Assembly (NCBI RefSeq): GCF_014217685.1
Contig: NZ_CP043653.1
Location: forward strand, 1,554,419-1,618,418
From: Glaciihabitans sp. INWT7
GTDB taxonomy: Bacteria > Actinomycetota > Actinomycetes > Actinomycetales > Microbacteriaceae
Direction: 5' to 3'
DNA: 64,000 bases
The notes beneath the pieces were generated by a model. That model saw only the letters and a list, made by a program, of their open reading frames with translations, did no database searches and had not been told where the DNA came from. The translations under genes were made by a program, and so were the position numbers. Shown piece by piece: positions 8,558-17,213 of this stretch (position 1 is its first letter; the number at the start of each line of letters is the position of its first letter).

Positions 8558-9408
8558 ACCAGACCGACAACCGCACCCTCGTGGTCGTGCCGACCTACAA
8601 CGAGCGGGAGAACATCGCCGAGATCATCGCGCGCGTGCTTCGGAGTGCTCCCGGTGTCGACGTGCTCGTCGTCGACGACAACTCCCCCGACGGGACCGGC
8701 GCGATGGCATCGGCGCTCGCCTCCGGCCATGACCGGATCAACGTCTTGCATCGGGCCGGCAAAGAAGGGCTCGGCGCAGCGTACCGTGCCGGGTTCGCCT
8801 GGGGTCTCGAGCGTGGCTATGAGCGCCTGGTCGAGATGGATGCCGACGGCTCCCACCAACCGGAGCAGCTCGAACGTCTCCTCTCCGCGCTCGACGAGGC
8901 TGACGTCGTGCTCGGATCCCGCTGGGTTCGCGGCGGCTCCGTCGTCAACTGGCCGCTCAAGCGCATGGTGCTCTCCCAGGGAGGCAGCCTGTACGCACGG
9001 ATCGCCCTCGGCCTCCCGGTGCGGGACATCACCGGCGGCTTCCGCGCCTTCACCGCGGACGCGCTGCGCGAGATCGGCTACCAGGATGTGCTGAGCCAGG
9101 GCTACTGCTTCCAGATCGACATGCTCTGGAAGGCCTACAGTGCGGGCTTGCGCATCTCCGAGGTGCCCATCACCTTCGTTGAGCGGATCCACGGCGAGTC
9201 GAAGATGAGTTCCGGCATCGTCAAGGAAGCCATCCTGAGGGTCACTCTCTGGGGACTCCAGGGCCTCCCCGCGCGGCTGAGAGGCGATCACCGGGCGGCC
9301 GTGGCCGCGGCATCCGCTCTGCGACTCGCTCGCGAGCGGGCCGATTCGCGGGCCGCAGACGTGCGGGTGCTTCGCACGAGTTTCGGGGAGCGCAATCGTG
9401 TCGCGTGA
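8554..9408 (+). CDS. Polyprenol monophosphomannose synthase (GT2, Dpm1-like)
   Basis: Cytosolic or membrane-associated GT2 enzyme that moves mannose from GDP-mannose to polyprenyl phosphate. The nucleotide-binding VVPTYNERENI is at residues 10-20, DDNSPDGTG at 41-49, and the metal-binding acidic run EMDADGSHQP near 93-102, followed by the DITGGFRAF and QIDMLWKAY motifs of Dpm1 enzymes. There is no C-terminal membrane domain; the tail is charged. It overlaps the upstream GT39 gene by 4 nt and the downstream GtrA gene by 11 nt, implying translational coupling. Mannose is the family default, not proven here. Confidence 0.92.
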   Translation: MNQTDNRTLVVVPTYNERENIAEIIARVLRSAPGVDVLVVDDNSPDGTGAMASALASGHDRINVLHRAGKEGLGAAYRAGFAWGLERGYERLVEMDADGSHQPEQLERLLSALDEADVVLGSRWVRGGSVVNWPLKRMVLSQGGSLYARIALGLPVRDITGGFRAFTADALREIGYQDVLSQGYCFQIDMLWKAYSAGLRISEVPITFVERIHGESKMSSGIVKEAILRVTLWGLQGLPARLRGDHRAAVAAASALRLARERADSRAADVRVLRTSFGERNRVA

Positions 9409-9907
9409 CTCCCGCAGGGCGCTCGTACGGCAGCTGCTGAGCTTCGGGCTCGTCGGGGGCGTTGGCCTTGTCGTCGACATCGTGGTGTTCAACGCGCTGC
9501 GTACGACGGTGTTCGAGCCACACCTCGTCCACGGTGGCCCGATCATCGCCAAGGTGATCTCCACGTCGATCGCGATCGTGGTCAACTGGATCGGCAACCG
9601 GTACTGGACCTTCCGCACCGAGCGTCGAACGACGAGTCGCGCGGCCGTGTTGCGTGAGGGGGTCGAGTTCGCCGTGGTCAGCCTGATCGGGGCGGCAATC
9701 GCCCTCGGCTGTCTCTGGATCTCGCACTATGCGCTGGGTTTCACCTCCGTTCTCGACGACAACCTCGCGACCAACGTGGTCGGGCTGGCGCTCGGTACTG
9801 CCTTCCGTTTCGCCCTGTACCGGTTCTGGGTGTTCTCCGGACGCCGTCGCGGCGCTTCGGTTGCGGTCGCTCCCCTGGAGTCGCGCAGTGAGGTACTCGC
9901 GCCGTAG
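9398..9907 (+). CDS. GtrA family membrane protein
   Basis: A 169-residue protein with four predicted transmembrane helices (about 11-31, 45-65, 85-107, 116-138), the GtrA/DPMS layout. Family hallmarks are the N-terminal LLSFGLVGGVGLVVD and the NWIGNRYWTFR turn, repeated in spirit near the C-terminus as RFALYRFWVFSG. GtrA proteins are proposed to flip or stabilise polyprenyl-phosphate-linked sugars, or to assist Dpm synthases, which fits this three-gene operon. The start is GTG 9398 inside the end of the upstream gene. A small inverted repeat at 9914-9938 downstream may be an attenuator or terminator, but it lacks a T tract. Confidence 0.9.
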   Translation: MSRDSRRALVRQLLSFGLVGGVGLVVDIVVFNALRTTVFEPHLVHGGPIIAKVISTSIAIVVNWIGNRYWTFRTERRTTSRAAVLREGVEFAVVSLIGAAIALGCLWISHYALGFTSVLDDNLATNVVGLALGTAFRFALYRFWVFSGRRRGASVAVAPLESRSEVLAP

Positions 9908-10058
9908 CGTTCCGAGGTCGCGGCGGGTATATGACCTCGCGGCGGGAGTCGTATTTCCCTCCGCGATGCGTTTCGGCCGCTGTGAATCGGCGGATCCCCC
10001 GCCGCACTCCAGGCTCGCAGTCCGTTCCCGCGACACGCCGGACGGATGTCGGTGGCAA

Positions 10059-10087
10059 TTGACATATTCGAATGTATGTTCGAATAT
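10059..10087 (+). promoter_or_regulatory. Promoter of imuA'-imuB-dnaE2
   Basis: A perfect -35 TTGACA at 10059-10064 and a -10-like GAATAT at 10082-10087 are separated by 17 bp. Transcription should begin at about 10094, the A of the imuA' ATG, which would make the mRNA leaderless. Confidence 0.7.
10068..10083. promoter_or_regulatory. LexA-binding SOS box
   Basis: TCGAATGTATGTTCGA matches the actinobacterial/Bacillus-type SOS box TCGAAC-N4-GTTCGA at all but one of the twelve specified positions. It sits exactly in the spacer between the -35 and -10, so LexA would block RNA polymerase and DNA damage would induce the operon. Confidence 0.85.
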
Positions 10088-10093
10088 GAGGGA

Positions 10094-10858
10094 ATGGCCT
10101 CCGCAGCAGCAGTTCTCGACGACTCGCCCACGCGAGCAACCGTCGAAGAGCTTCAGGCGCGCATCCGCTCGATGCAGGCGACCACTCTCGATACTCGCAC
10201 GATCCCCACCCACCCGGCGATCGCCGGGCTGTTGCCCGGTGGCGGGCTCAAAGAGGGTGCGACCTATTCGGTGGACAATTCCGCGACGCTGCTCATGGCG
10301 CTGCTCGCCGGTCCCTCTGCGGCGGGTTCGTGGTGCGGCGTCATCGGCGTGCCCGAGTTCGGGGTGGAGGCCGCCCAGCATTTCGGCATCGATCTTGAGC
10401 GGCTCGTGCTCGTGCCGCATCCCGGCGAGCAGTGGCTCGGCGTCACCGCGGCGATCGCCGATGTGCTCGGGGTGGTCGTCACCCGGCCGCCCAAGCGAGC
10501 GAGCGACTCGAGCGTCGCGCGCCTGAGCGCCCGGCTGCGGCAGCGCGGGGCGACCCTCATCGTGCTGGGGCCATGGCCGCAGAGCGAGGCGATGCTGAGC
10601 CTCTCCGACAGCCGTTGGAGCGGCATCGGCCAGGGCAACGGCCATCTCAGCGCCCGGCAGGCCACGGTCACGGTCTCCAGTCGCGCGGGCCGGCCGCGCA
10701 GTGCGCGCCTGTGGCTGCCCGATCTCAACGAGCAGTTCACCGAGGTCGACAGGTTCACCCAGCCAGAGGCGACCAGCCGGCACCAGACATACCCGCACGA
10801 GGCGCATCGGTACGAAGCACATCTGCACGAGGCGCATCTGCACGAGGCGACGGCCTGA
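10094..10858 (+). CDS. imuA': ImuA' (SOS mutasome accessory protein)
   Basis: A RecA-like accessory protein that works with ImuB and DnaE2 in error-prone translesion synthesis. It is 254 residues from ATG 10094, with the ImuA-type core: a HPAIAGLLPGGGLKEGATYSV region where RecA has its P loop but without a proper Walker A, then GVIGVPEFGVEAAQHFGIDLERLVLV. The start is inferred from the promoter; ATGs at 10046 and 10076 lie upstream of the expected transcription start. The C-terminus ends in a His/Glu/Ala pentapeptide repeat, unusual for the family. The gene overlaps imuB by 1 nt (TGATG). SOS control is shown by the LexA box. Confidence 0.85.
   Translation: MASAAAVLDDSPTRATVEELQARIRSMQATTLDTRTIPTHPAIAGLLPGGGLKEGATYSVDNSATLLMALLAGPSAAGSWCGVIGVPEFGVEAAQHFGIDLERLVLVPHPGEQWLGVTAAIADVLGVVVTRPPKRASDSSVARLSARLRQRGATLIVLGPWPQSEAMLSLSDSRWSGIGQGNGHLSARQATVTVSSRAGRPRSARLWLPDLNEQFTEVDRFTQPEATSRHQTYPHEAHRYEAHLHEAHLHEATA
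10793..10852 (+). repeat. 15-bp minisatellite encoding a His-rich tail in ImuA'
   Basis: Four tandem 15-nt units (10793-10807, 10808-10822, 10823-10837, 10838-10852) encode PHEAH, RYEAH, LHEAH and LHEAT. Units 3 and 4 differ by only two bases. Being a multiple of three, changes in copy number would lengthen or shorten the ImuA' tail without a frameshift. Confidence 0.85.
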
Positions 10859-12465
10859 TGCGTCGCACCACCACGCTCTCCCCGCCCGCTGCTCCCCTGC
10901 GCACCATCGTGCTGTGGTGCCCCGACTGGCCCATCACCGCTGCGCTGCGCCTTCTGGGCACAGGCACCGGCGGCAACCCGACCGCACCGGATGCCCCGCT
11001 CGCCCTCATCGACGCCGGCCAGGTCTTCGCCTGCTCGGCATCGGCGCGCGGCGAGGGGGTGCGGCGCGGACTCCGGCTGCGCGAAGCCCAAGCCCGCTGT
11101 CCGGAACTCCGGGTGCTCGACTACGATCCCGCGCTCGACATCCGCGCCTTCGAGCCGGTGCTCGAGGCGATCGAGGAGACGATGCCCGGAGCCCAGGTGC
11201 TGCGCCCGGGCACCTGTGCGGTGCGGGCCCGCGGACCCGCCCGCTATTACGGCGGCGAGGAGGAGGCGGCGCTGTGGCTGCTCGATGCGCTCGATGCGCT
11301 CGGCATCCACGGTTCCCGGGTCGGTATCGCCGATGGACCCTTCACCGCGGAGCATGCGGCCCGCAGCCCTCAGCGGCAACGCATCCGCATCGTGCCGGAG
11401 GGGGGATCCGCCGAGTTCCTCTCCGGCATGCCGGTCGGGTTGCTCGGCGAAGAGGCCCTCGCCACCCTCCTGCGACGGCTGGGCATCCGCACTCTTGGCG
11501 AGTTCGCCCTGCTCGAACCACGGGATGTCGAGCAGCGTTTCGGAGACACCGGCACCCGGGTGCATGCGCTCGCTCGTGGTCTCGACAGTCGTCCCGTCGT
11601 GCCCCGGATCGTGCCGGAGGAGCTCGACAGCGCGGTGGGGTTCGAACCGCCACTCGACCGCATCGACCAGGTGACCTTCGGCTTCCGCGCATCCGCAGAT
11701 CGCTTCATCGAGCAGTTGGTGCAGGCGCGGCTGGTCTGCACTTCGATCCGCATCGAGGTGGACTCGGAGTCGGGAGAGTCGTCGGAGCGCACCTGGCTGC
11801 ATCCGCGTTCTTTCACGGCGGCGGATGTCGTCGACCGAGTGCGCTGGCAGCTGCAGGGCAGCGGCACCATCGCCGGAAACCCATTCGGCAGTGGTCTCAG
11901 CTCCGGGATCATCCGGGTGCGGGTCGTGCCAGAGAGTGTCGACGCCATCGGCAACCTCGAGCAGGGGCTGTGGGGCACCGGGCATGACGAACGGATCCAC
12001 CACGGGCTCTCGCGGGTGCAGAGCATGCTCGGACATGGCGCCGTGCTCACCGCTGCGATCGGAGGCGGGCGCACCCTGCTCGACCGCCAGAGTCTGGTGG
12101 CGTGGGGGGACCGCATCGAGACGGCGAAGCCCGACGGTCTTCCCTGGCCGGGACAATTGCCCACCCCGACGCCCGGCACGGTGTTCGAGGCGCCCCAGCC
12201 GGCGATAGTGATCGACTCCGCGGGCAGTGCCGTCGACCTGGATGAGCGCGGAGTGCTCTCGGGTGTTCCCGCCAGGTTCTCCACCGATGGCCGCACCCTG
12301 CGTGCCGTTGCGGCCTGGGCCGGTCCCTGGATCATCGACGAGCGCTGGTGGGATGCCGACACCTTCCGCCGGGCGAGCCGGTTCCAGGTGGTGGACGATG
12401 CCGGGGTGGCCTGGCTGCTCGTGCTCGACAATCGCGTGTGGTGGGCCGAAGCGAGGTACGACTGA
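10858..12465 (+). CDS. imuB: ImuB, Y-family DNA polymerase-like mutasome scaffold
   Basis: A catalytically inactive Y-family polymerase homologue of 535 residues that links DnaE2 to the beta clamp and to ImuA'. The N-terminal strand reads LWCPDWPITAAL where active Y polymerases have the metal-binding DxD.FFA.VE, so the first carboxylates are absent, as is typical of ImuB. A palm/fingers region (RGEGVRRGLRLREAQARCPEL) and a helix-hairpin-helix-like thumb (LRRLGIRTLGEFALL) are visible, then a little-finger region and a C-terminal extension. The start overlaps the imuA' stop by one base, and the stop overlaps the dnaE2 start by one base. Confidence 0.92.
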   Translation: MRRTTTLSPPAAPLRTIVLWCPDWPITAALRLLGTGTGGNPTAPDAPLALIDAGQVFACSASARGEGVRRGLRLREAQARCPELRVLDYDPALDIRAFEPVLEAIEETMPGAQVLRPGTCAVRARGPARYYGGEEEAALWLLDALDALGIHGSRVGIADGPFTAEHAARSPQRQRIRIVPEGGSAEFLSGMPVGLLGEEALATLLRRLGIRTLGEFALLEPRDVEQRFGDTGTRVHALARGLDSRPVVPRIVPEELDSAVGFEPPLDRIDQVTFGFRASADRFIEQLVQARLVCTSIRIEVDSESGESSERTWLHPRSFTAADVVDRVRWQLQGSGTIAGNPFGSGLSSGIIRVRVVPESVDAIGNLEQGLWGTGHDERIHHGLSRVQSMLGHGAVLTAAIGGGRTLLDRQSLVAWGDRIETAKPDGLPWPGQLPTPTPGTVFEAPQPAIVIDSAGSAVDLDERGVLSGVPARFSTDGRTLRAVAAWAGPWIIDERWWDADTFRRASRFQVVDDAGVAWLLVLDNRVWWAEARYD

Positions 12466-15400
12466 TGGGGTGGAACAACCCGCCGATCCCCTGGTCCGAG
12501 TTCGAGAAGGCGCTATCCGACGTTCGGCGACCCCGGGAGGTGCCGGTGGGGGCGGATGGCGGCGACAGCCCCGGTTGGTCGCACAAGCGCGGCGCCTATG
12601 AGGCGCCGCCCGAGACCGTGCAGCCACCGGCGGGTGACCTGGTGCCGTACGCCGAATTGCACGCCCACTCGAGTTTCAGCTTCCTCGACGGGGCATCCTC
12701 TCCCGAGCAGTTGCTCGAGGAGTCCTCCCGGCTCGGGCTGCACGCCCTGGCGATGACGGATCACGATGGCTTCTACGGGGTGGTTCGCCTGGCTGAGGCG
12801 GCGGAGCAGCATCCGCAGATCGACACGGTCTTCGGTGCCGAACTCTCTCTCGGCCTCAGCCGGCCCCAGAACGGCGCCGCCGATCCGGAGGGCAGCCACC
12901 TGCTCGTGCTCGCCCGCCGCGAGGAGGGCTACCACCGGCTGGCCGGCGCGCTCACCGCGGCCCAACTCGCCGGGCTGGAGAAGGGGCGCCCGGTCTACGA
13001 CCTCGACGAGCTCGCCACCCGGGCGGAGGGGCACTGGGCGATCCTCACCGGGTGCCGCAAGGGTGCCGTGCGGCAGGCTCTCGAGGAATCCCCCGCTGCC
13101 GCCACCCGGCAGATCGACCGGCTCGTCGACCTGTTCGGCCACGCCAACGTGATCGTCGAGCTCTTCGATCACGGCACCCCGCTCGCCAGCGACCACAACG
13201 ATGCGCTCTTCGAGATCGCGGGGAGGCGCGGTCTCCAGGTGGTCGCCACCGGCAACGTGCACTACGCCAGGCCTGAGCAGTACCGGCTGGCATCGGCCCT
13301 TGCGGCAGTTCGTGCCCGTCGCAGCCTCGACGACATGGACGGCTGGCTGCCGGCATCCGGAGCGGCCCATCTGCGCTCCGGCGCCGAGATGGCTGCGCGA
13401 TTCGCCCGCTATCCCGGGGCCGTCGAGCACACCGTCGTGCTCGCCGACGAGCTCTCATTCCAGTTGCGGCGGGCACGGCCCAAGCTGCCGAAACAGCAGG
13501 TTCCCGAGGGCCACACCCCGATGAGCTATCTCCGCCAGTTGGTCTGGGATGCCGTGCCGGTGCGCTACCCGCAGCTCGCCCCCTCGGAGCGCGACCGCAT
13601 CGCCCACGAACTCGACGTGATCGAGGCGAAGGATTTCCCCGGCTACTTCCTCATCGTCTGGGACATCGTGAAGTTCGCGCGGGATCGCGGCATCCTCTGC
13701 CAGGGCCGCGGATCGGCCGCGAACTCCGCGGTCTGCTACCTGCTCAACATCACCGCCGTCGACCCGATCGGCTACAAGCTGCCCTTCGAGCGCTTCCTCT
13801 CGAGCATGCGGGAGGAGGAGCCCGACATCGATGTCGACTTCGACTCCAACCGGCGTGAGGAGGCGATCCAGTACGTCTACGAGAAATACGGTCGGCAGAA
13901 CGCGGCACAGGTGGCCAACGTGATCCAGTACCGGCCCAAATTCGCGGTGCGGGATATGGCGAAGGCGCTCGGCGCGAGCCCGGGGCAGCAGGATGCGTGG
14001 TCGAAGCAGGTCGAGCGCCACGGCGCGCTGCTCTCGAGCGTCGACCACGACATCCCGGATGCGGTGACCAGCCTCGCCCTCGAGGCGTTGAAGCTCCCGA
14101 GACACCTCGGCATCCACTCCGGCGGCATGGTGCTCACCGATCGTCCCGTCGGCGAGGTATGCCCGATCGAGCACGGTCGCATGGACGGCCGGACGGTATT
14201 GCAGTGGGACAAGGACGACTGCGCCTGGATGGGGCTGGTCAAGTTCGATCTGCTCGGACTCGGCATGCTCAACGCCATCCAGCACACGTTCGATCTCGTG
14301 CGGGAGCACCTGGGCGAAGAGTGGGAGCTCGCCACGCTCCCCAAAGAGGAGCAGGGCGTCTACGACCAGCTCTGCCGCGCTGACTCGATCGGAGTGTTCC
14401 AGGTGGAGAGTCGGGCCCAGATGGGCCTGCTCCCCCGCTTGCAGCCGCGTAAGTTCTACGACCTCGTGGTGCAGATCGCGATGGTGCGGCCGGGTCCCAT
14501 CCAGGGCGGGGCCGTGCATCCCTTCGTGCGGCGCAAGCTCGGCGAGGAGGCGATCACCTACCAGCATCCGAAGCTGAAGGAGCCGCTGGAGCGCACTCTC
14601 GGCATACCGGTGTTCCAGGAACAGCTGATGCAGATGGCCATGGCCGTGGGAGGCTGCAGCGCGGATGACGCTGACCTGCTGCGCCGCGCGATGGGATCCA
14701 AGCGCGGGCAGGAGAAGATCGCCTCGCTGAAAGTCACTCTCTACAAGGGCATGGCGAGCAACGGCATCGTGGGAGAGGTCGCCGACGACATCTACGCCAG
14801 GATCGAGGCCTTCGCCAACTTCGGTTTCGCCGAGAGCCACAGCCTCAGCTTCGGGTTGCTCGTCTACGCGAGCTCCTGGCTGAGACTGCACTATCCCGGG
14901 GCATTTCTGGCGTCGCTGTTGCGCGCCCAGCCCATGGGCTTCTATTCGCCGCTCTCCCTGGTGGCGGATGCCCGCAGGCACGGTGTCGAGGTGCGGCGTC
15001 CCGACATCCTGCGGTCGGGGTGGCAGCCGGGGCTCGAGGGGCTCGATACGGGCGCGGGGCGCCCTACTCGACCAACCGCCGCCGGCCGAGCAGCGAGCGC
15101 CAGCGAGCGTATCGAGACCACCTCACCACCGGCCGCGCCCACCGGCAGCGATTCCTGCCTCGACCCCGACCAGCCCCCGGTCGGCAGCTACGACCGCCAC
15201 GCCCACTTCGACACCGACGACCACCGTCGTGACGGAGCCCTCGCGGTGCGACTCGGCCTCGCGGAGGTCACCGGTATCGGGGAGACCCTCGCGAAGAAGA
15301 TCGTCACGGATCGAGAGGAGGGCGGAGACTTCACCGACCTCTCGAACCTCGTGCGCCGCGTGGGGCTCACCACCCCCCAGCTCGAGGCCCTTGCCGCGGC

Positions 15401-15944
15401 CGGCGCCTTCGAATCCCTCGGTCTCAGCATGCGGGAAGCGCTCTGGGCCGCGGGCGATGCCGCGCGGGATCGGGAGGAGTTTCTCGCCGGCAGCATGGTC
15501 TCCGTTCAACCGCCGCTGTTCTCCATGCCCAGCACCTCTGAGGTGCTCGCGTCCGACCTCTGGGCCACCGGCATCTCCCCCGACGATCATCCGCTCCGCT
15601 ACCTGCGTGACTCGCTCCGGCAGCGCGGGGCTCTCCGCTCCGATGACCTGAAGACGGCGGAATCCGGCCGTCGCATCGAGGTGGGCGGCGTCGTGACCCA
15701 CCGGCAACGACCCGCCACCGCGAGCGGCATCACCTTCATGAATCTCGAGGATGAGAGTGGGCTCGTCAACGTGATCTGCAGCGTCGGGGTGTGGAACCGC
15801 TACCGCCGTGTCGCCCGGGACTCCCCCGCGCTCATCGTGCGCGGCATTCTCGAGCGCTCGCCAGAGGGCGTCACGAACCTGCTTGCCGACCGTCTCGAAG
15901 CGTTGCCGATGTCGACCCGCACGGCCTCCCGCGACTTCCGCTGA
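12465..15944 (+). CDS. dnaE2: Error-prone DNA polymerase DnaE2
   Basis: C-family polymerase that performs the mutagenic bypass step of the ImuA'/ImuB/DnaE2 system. It is 1159 residues from ATG 12465. The PHP domain (YAELHAHSSFSFLDGA) lies near 61-76, the catalytic palm Asp motif PDIDVDFDSNRR near residue 455, a helix-hairpin-helix (VTGIGETLAKKIV) near 940, and a C-terminal OB fold (VGGVVTHRQRPA). Residues about 859-886, between VRRPDI and the VRLGLAEV segment, are encoded by a palindromic genomic repeat, with about 35 more low-complexity residues beyond it; both look foreign to the family. The frame is maintained throughout, so the gene should be functional. It is the last gene of the SOS operon. 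Confidence 0.94.
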   Translation: MGWNNPPIPWSEFEKALSDVRRPREVPVGADGGDSPGWSHKRGAYEAPPETVQPPAGDLVPYAELHAHSSFSFLDGASSPEQLLEESSRLGLHALAMTDHDGFYGVVRLAEAAEQHPQIDTVFGAELSLGLSRPQNGAADPEGSHLLVLARREEGYHRLAGALTAAQLAGLEKGRPVYDLDELATRAEGHWAILTGCRKGAVRQALEESPAAATRQIDRLVDLFGHANVIVELFDHGTPLASDHNDALFEIAGRRGLQVVATGNVHYARPEQYRLASALAAVRARRSLDDMDGWLPASGAAHLRSGAEMAARFARYPGAVEHTVVLADELSFQLRRARPKLPKQQVPEGHTPMSYLRQLVWDAVPVRYPQLAPSERDRIAHELDVIEAKDFPGYFLIVWDIVKFARDRGILCQGRGSAANSAVCYLLNITAVDPIGYKLPFERFLSSMREEEPDIDVDFDSNRREEAIQYVYEKYGRQNAAQVANVIQYRPKFAVRDMAKALGASPGQQDAWSKQVERHGALLSSVDHDIPDAVTSLALEALKLPRHLGIHSGGMVLTDRPVGEVCPIEHGRMDGRTVLQWDKDDCAWMGLVKFDLLGLGMLNAIQHTFDLVREHLGEEWELATLPKEEQGVYDQLCRADSIGVFQVESRAQMGLLPRLQPRKFYDLVVQIAMVRPGPIQGGAVHPFVRRKLGEEAITYQHPKLKEPLERTLGIPVFQEQLMQMAMAVGGCSADDADLLRRAMGSKRGQEKIASLKVTLYKGMASNGIVGEVADDIYARIEAFANFGFAESHSLSFGLLVYASSWLRLHYPGAFLASLLRAQPMGFYSPLSLVADARRHGVEVRRPDILRSGWQPGLEGLDTGAGRPTRPTAAGRAASASERIETTSPPAAPTGSDSCLDPDQPPVGSYDRHAHFDTDDHRRDGALAVRLGLAEVTGIGETLAKKIVTDREEGGDFTDLSNLVRRVGLTTPQLEALAAAGAFESLGLSMREALWAAGDAARDREEFLAGSMVSVQPPLFSMPSTSEVLASDLWATGISPDDHPLRYLRDSLRQRGALRSDDLKTAESGRRIEVGGVVTHRQRPATASGITFMNLEDESGLVNVICSVGVWNRYRRVARDSPALIVRGILERSPEGVTNLLADRLEALPMSTRTASRDFR
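15042..15121. repeat. Palindromic family repeat (paired inverted copies) inside dnaE2
   Basis: CTCGATACG at 15042-15050 is mirrored by CGTATCGAG at 15108-15116. The left half (through TACTCGACCAAC, 15064-15075) and the right half (GCCGAGCAGCGAGC to CGAGACC) look like two inverted copies of the same element, which I know as a common intergenic repeat of Microbacteriaceae. It is read through in frame as about 27 codons of dnaE2. Confidence 0.75.
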
Positions 15945-15994
15945 ACCTCGAGCGACCGAGAAACTCCGCGCCGCCGAAGACCTGCGCCGACGCC

Positions 15995-17029
15995 CTAGCG
16001 AGCACCCCGATTTCTCCCAAGCGAGAGGGCGGATGACTCGAACCAGACGCCTGCGGCAGGACCACCGTTGCACGACCCATCGCTCACGCCCGGGTTCTTC
16101 ACCCAGAGCAGGGCATCGAGCGCCGTGGTTCCGGCGCTCACATGCGGGTTCTGGCCGAGGGCAGCGCCGGGCGGATTGCACCAGGCGCCCTGCCAACCGG
16201 CACCATTGCGCGAGACATCGATCACGAAATGAGTACCGCCGAGCAGCGCGCTCACCGAATCCGCGTAGCTTCGTTCGACGTCGACCCGTGAGAAATTGGC
16301 CACATTGGTGAAGAACCCGCGGGCGTACCGCACTCCCGCCGTCGACAGGCGCGATGCCATGACGGCGGGGGCAACCCAGTGGCTGTTCCCCCCATCGAGG
16401 TAGACGGGCACCCCGGCGTCGAAATAAATCTGTGCGACCTGGGCCAGCAGCTGAAGCCGTGCCCCGGCGACGGCGGCACAGCGCGGGTCGGCAAGCATCG
16501 CGATCGAATCGGGTTCCATCAACACGACCGCCGGATGCCCGCGGAGGATCGCGGCTATCGTCTGGTTCCACTGCACATAGGCGGCGTCGCCGAACCCACC
16601 CGCGGAATACCCACCGCAGTCGCGATCCGGAATGGCGTAGGTGACGAAGACCGGGGTGCTGCCGACGGCCGCCGATGCTGCGAGCATCCCGCGCAGTTTG
16701 GAACTGAGAAGGCTGGGGCTCCACCAGTCACCGAGCCAGGTCGCACTCGGCTGGGACGAGATCTGGCGCACGAGTGCGGCATCGGCGGTGCGACCGGATG
16801 CGGTGAGCTGAGCGGTCGCGGCTGACGCGAGAGTCTGCGGATTGGTCCAGAGTCCGCCGGGGAAGATCTCGGTGTTGGACGCCGAGCCCGGCCAGGTAGG
16901 GGGCGTCGTGGCTGCCGTAGCGGCCGGGCCGAGCCCGAGGAACCCGCTGACTGCGGTGCACGCCGCGACGATGAGCAGGACACTGCGAGGAGACCGCCCT
17001 CGACCGAACCTCGTAATGACCCTCGACAT
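15995..17029 (-). CDS. Glycoside hydrolase family 6 (endoglucanase/cellobiohydrolase)
   Basis: Secreted inverting beta-1,4-glucanase, 344 residues from ATG 17029. An N-terminal signal peptide (basic SRVITRFGRGRSPR, hydrophobic core about 17-33, cleavage near 40) is followed directly by the GH6 domain. Catalytic residues are in place: Asp137 in IPDRDCGGYSAGG and general acid Asp174 in VVLMEPDSIA. The substrate-tunnel motifs NPPGAALGQNP and WVKNPGVSDGSC are also present. There is no carbohydrate-binding module or linker, so it is a bare catalytic domain. GGGGG lies 8 nt before this ATG; a GTG at 17044 is an alternative start. It converges with dnaE2 over a 50-nt gap. Confidence 0.93.
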   Translation of the reverse strand: MSRVITRFGRGRSPRSVLLIVAACTAVSGFLGLGPAATAATTPPTWPGSASNTEIFPGGLWTNPQTLASAATAQLTASGRTADAALVRQISSQPSATWLGDWWSPSLLSSKLRGMLAASAAVGSTPVFVTYAIPDRDCGGYSAGGFGDAAYVQWNQTIAAILRGHPAVVLMEPDSIAMLADPRCAAVAGARLQLLAQVAQIYFDAGVPVYLDGGNSHWVAPAVMASRLSTAGVRYARGFFTNVANFSRVDVERSYADSVSALLGGTHFVIDVSRNGAGWQGAWCNPPGAALGQNPHVSAGTTALDALLWVKNPGVSDGSCNGGPAAGVWFESSALSLGRNRGAR

Positions 17030-17201
17030 GCCGTGCCCCCGCACTCACGCCCGGCTTCGGACCCGATTCCCAAGCACGCTGGCGGCTCCATTCTGCGCGA
17101 CTGTACCGCGGCAGGATCGCCCCAGTTCGGGGACGCGATCCTTCCCGGCGGATGGGCTGGGAGACTCGGCAGCCGGGCATGAGACGTCGGGAGAGCAGGG
17201 T

Positions 17202-17207
17202 TAACAT
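17202..17207 (+). promoter_or_regulatory. -10 element, probable leaderless promoter of the SDR gene
   Basis: TAACAT ends 6 nt before the ATG at 17214, with no Shine-Dalgarno between them. The geometry is the same as for glgC and imuA'. Confidence 0.5.
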
Positions 17208-17213
17208 GACCTG

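Noticed and set aside
9914-9946. A second operator from the direct repeat TCGCGGCGGG (9918 and 9937) after the GtrA gene
   Set aside because: Two GC-rich decamers 19 bp apart are expected by chance at this base composition, and they lie far from the imuA' promoter.
10264-12627. A 787-codon minus-strand open frame
   Set aside because: Antisense to imuA'/imuB, no recognisable domain, and incompatible with the SOS operon structure.
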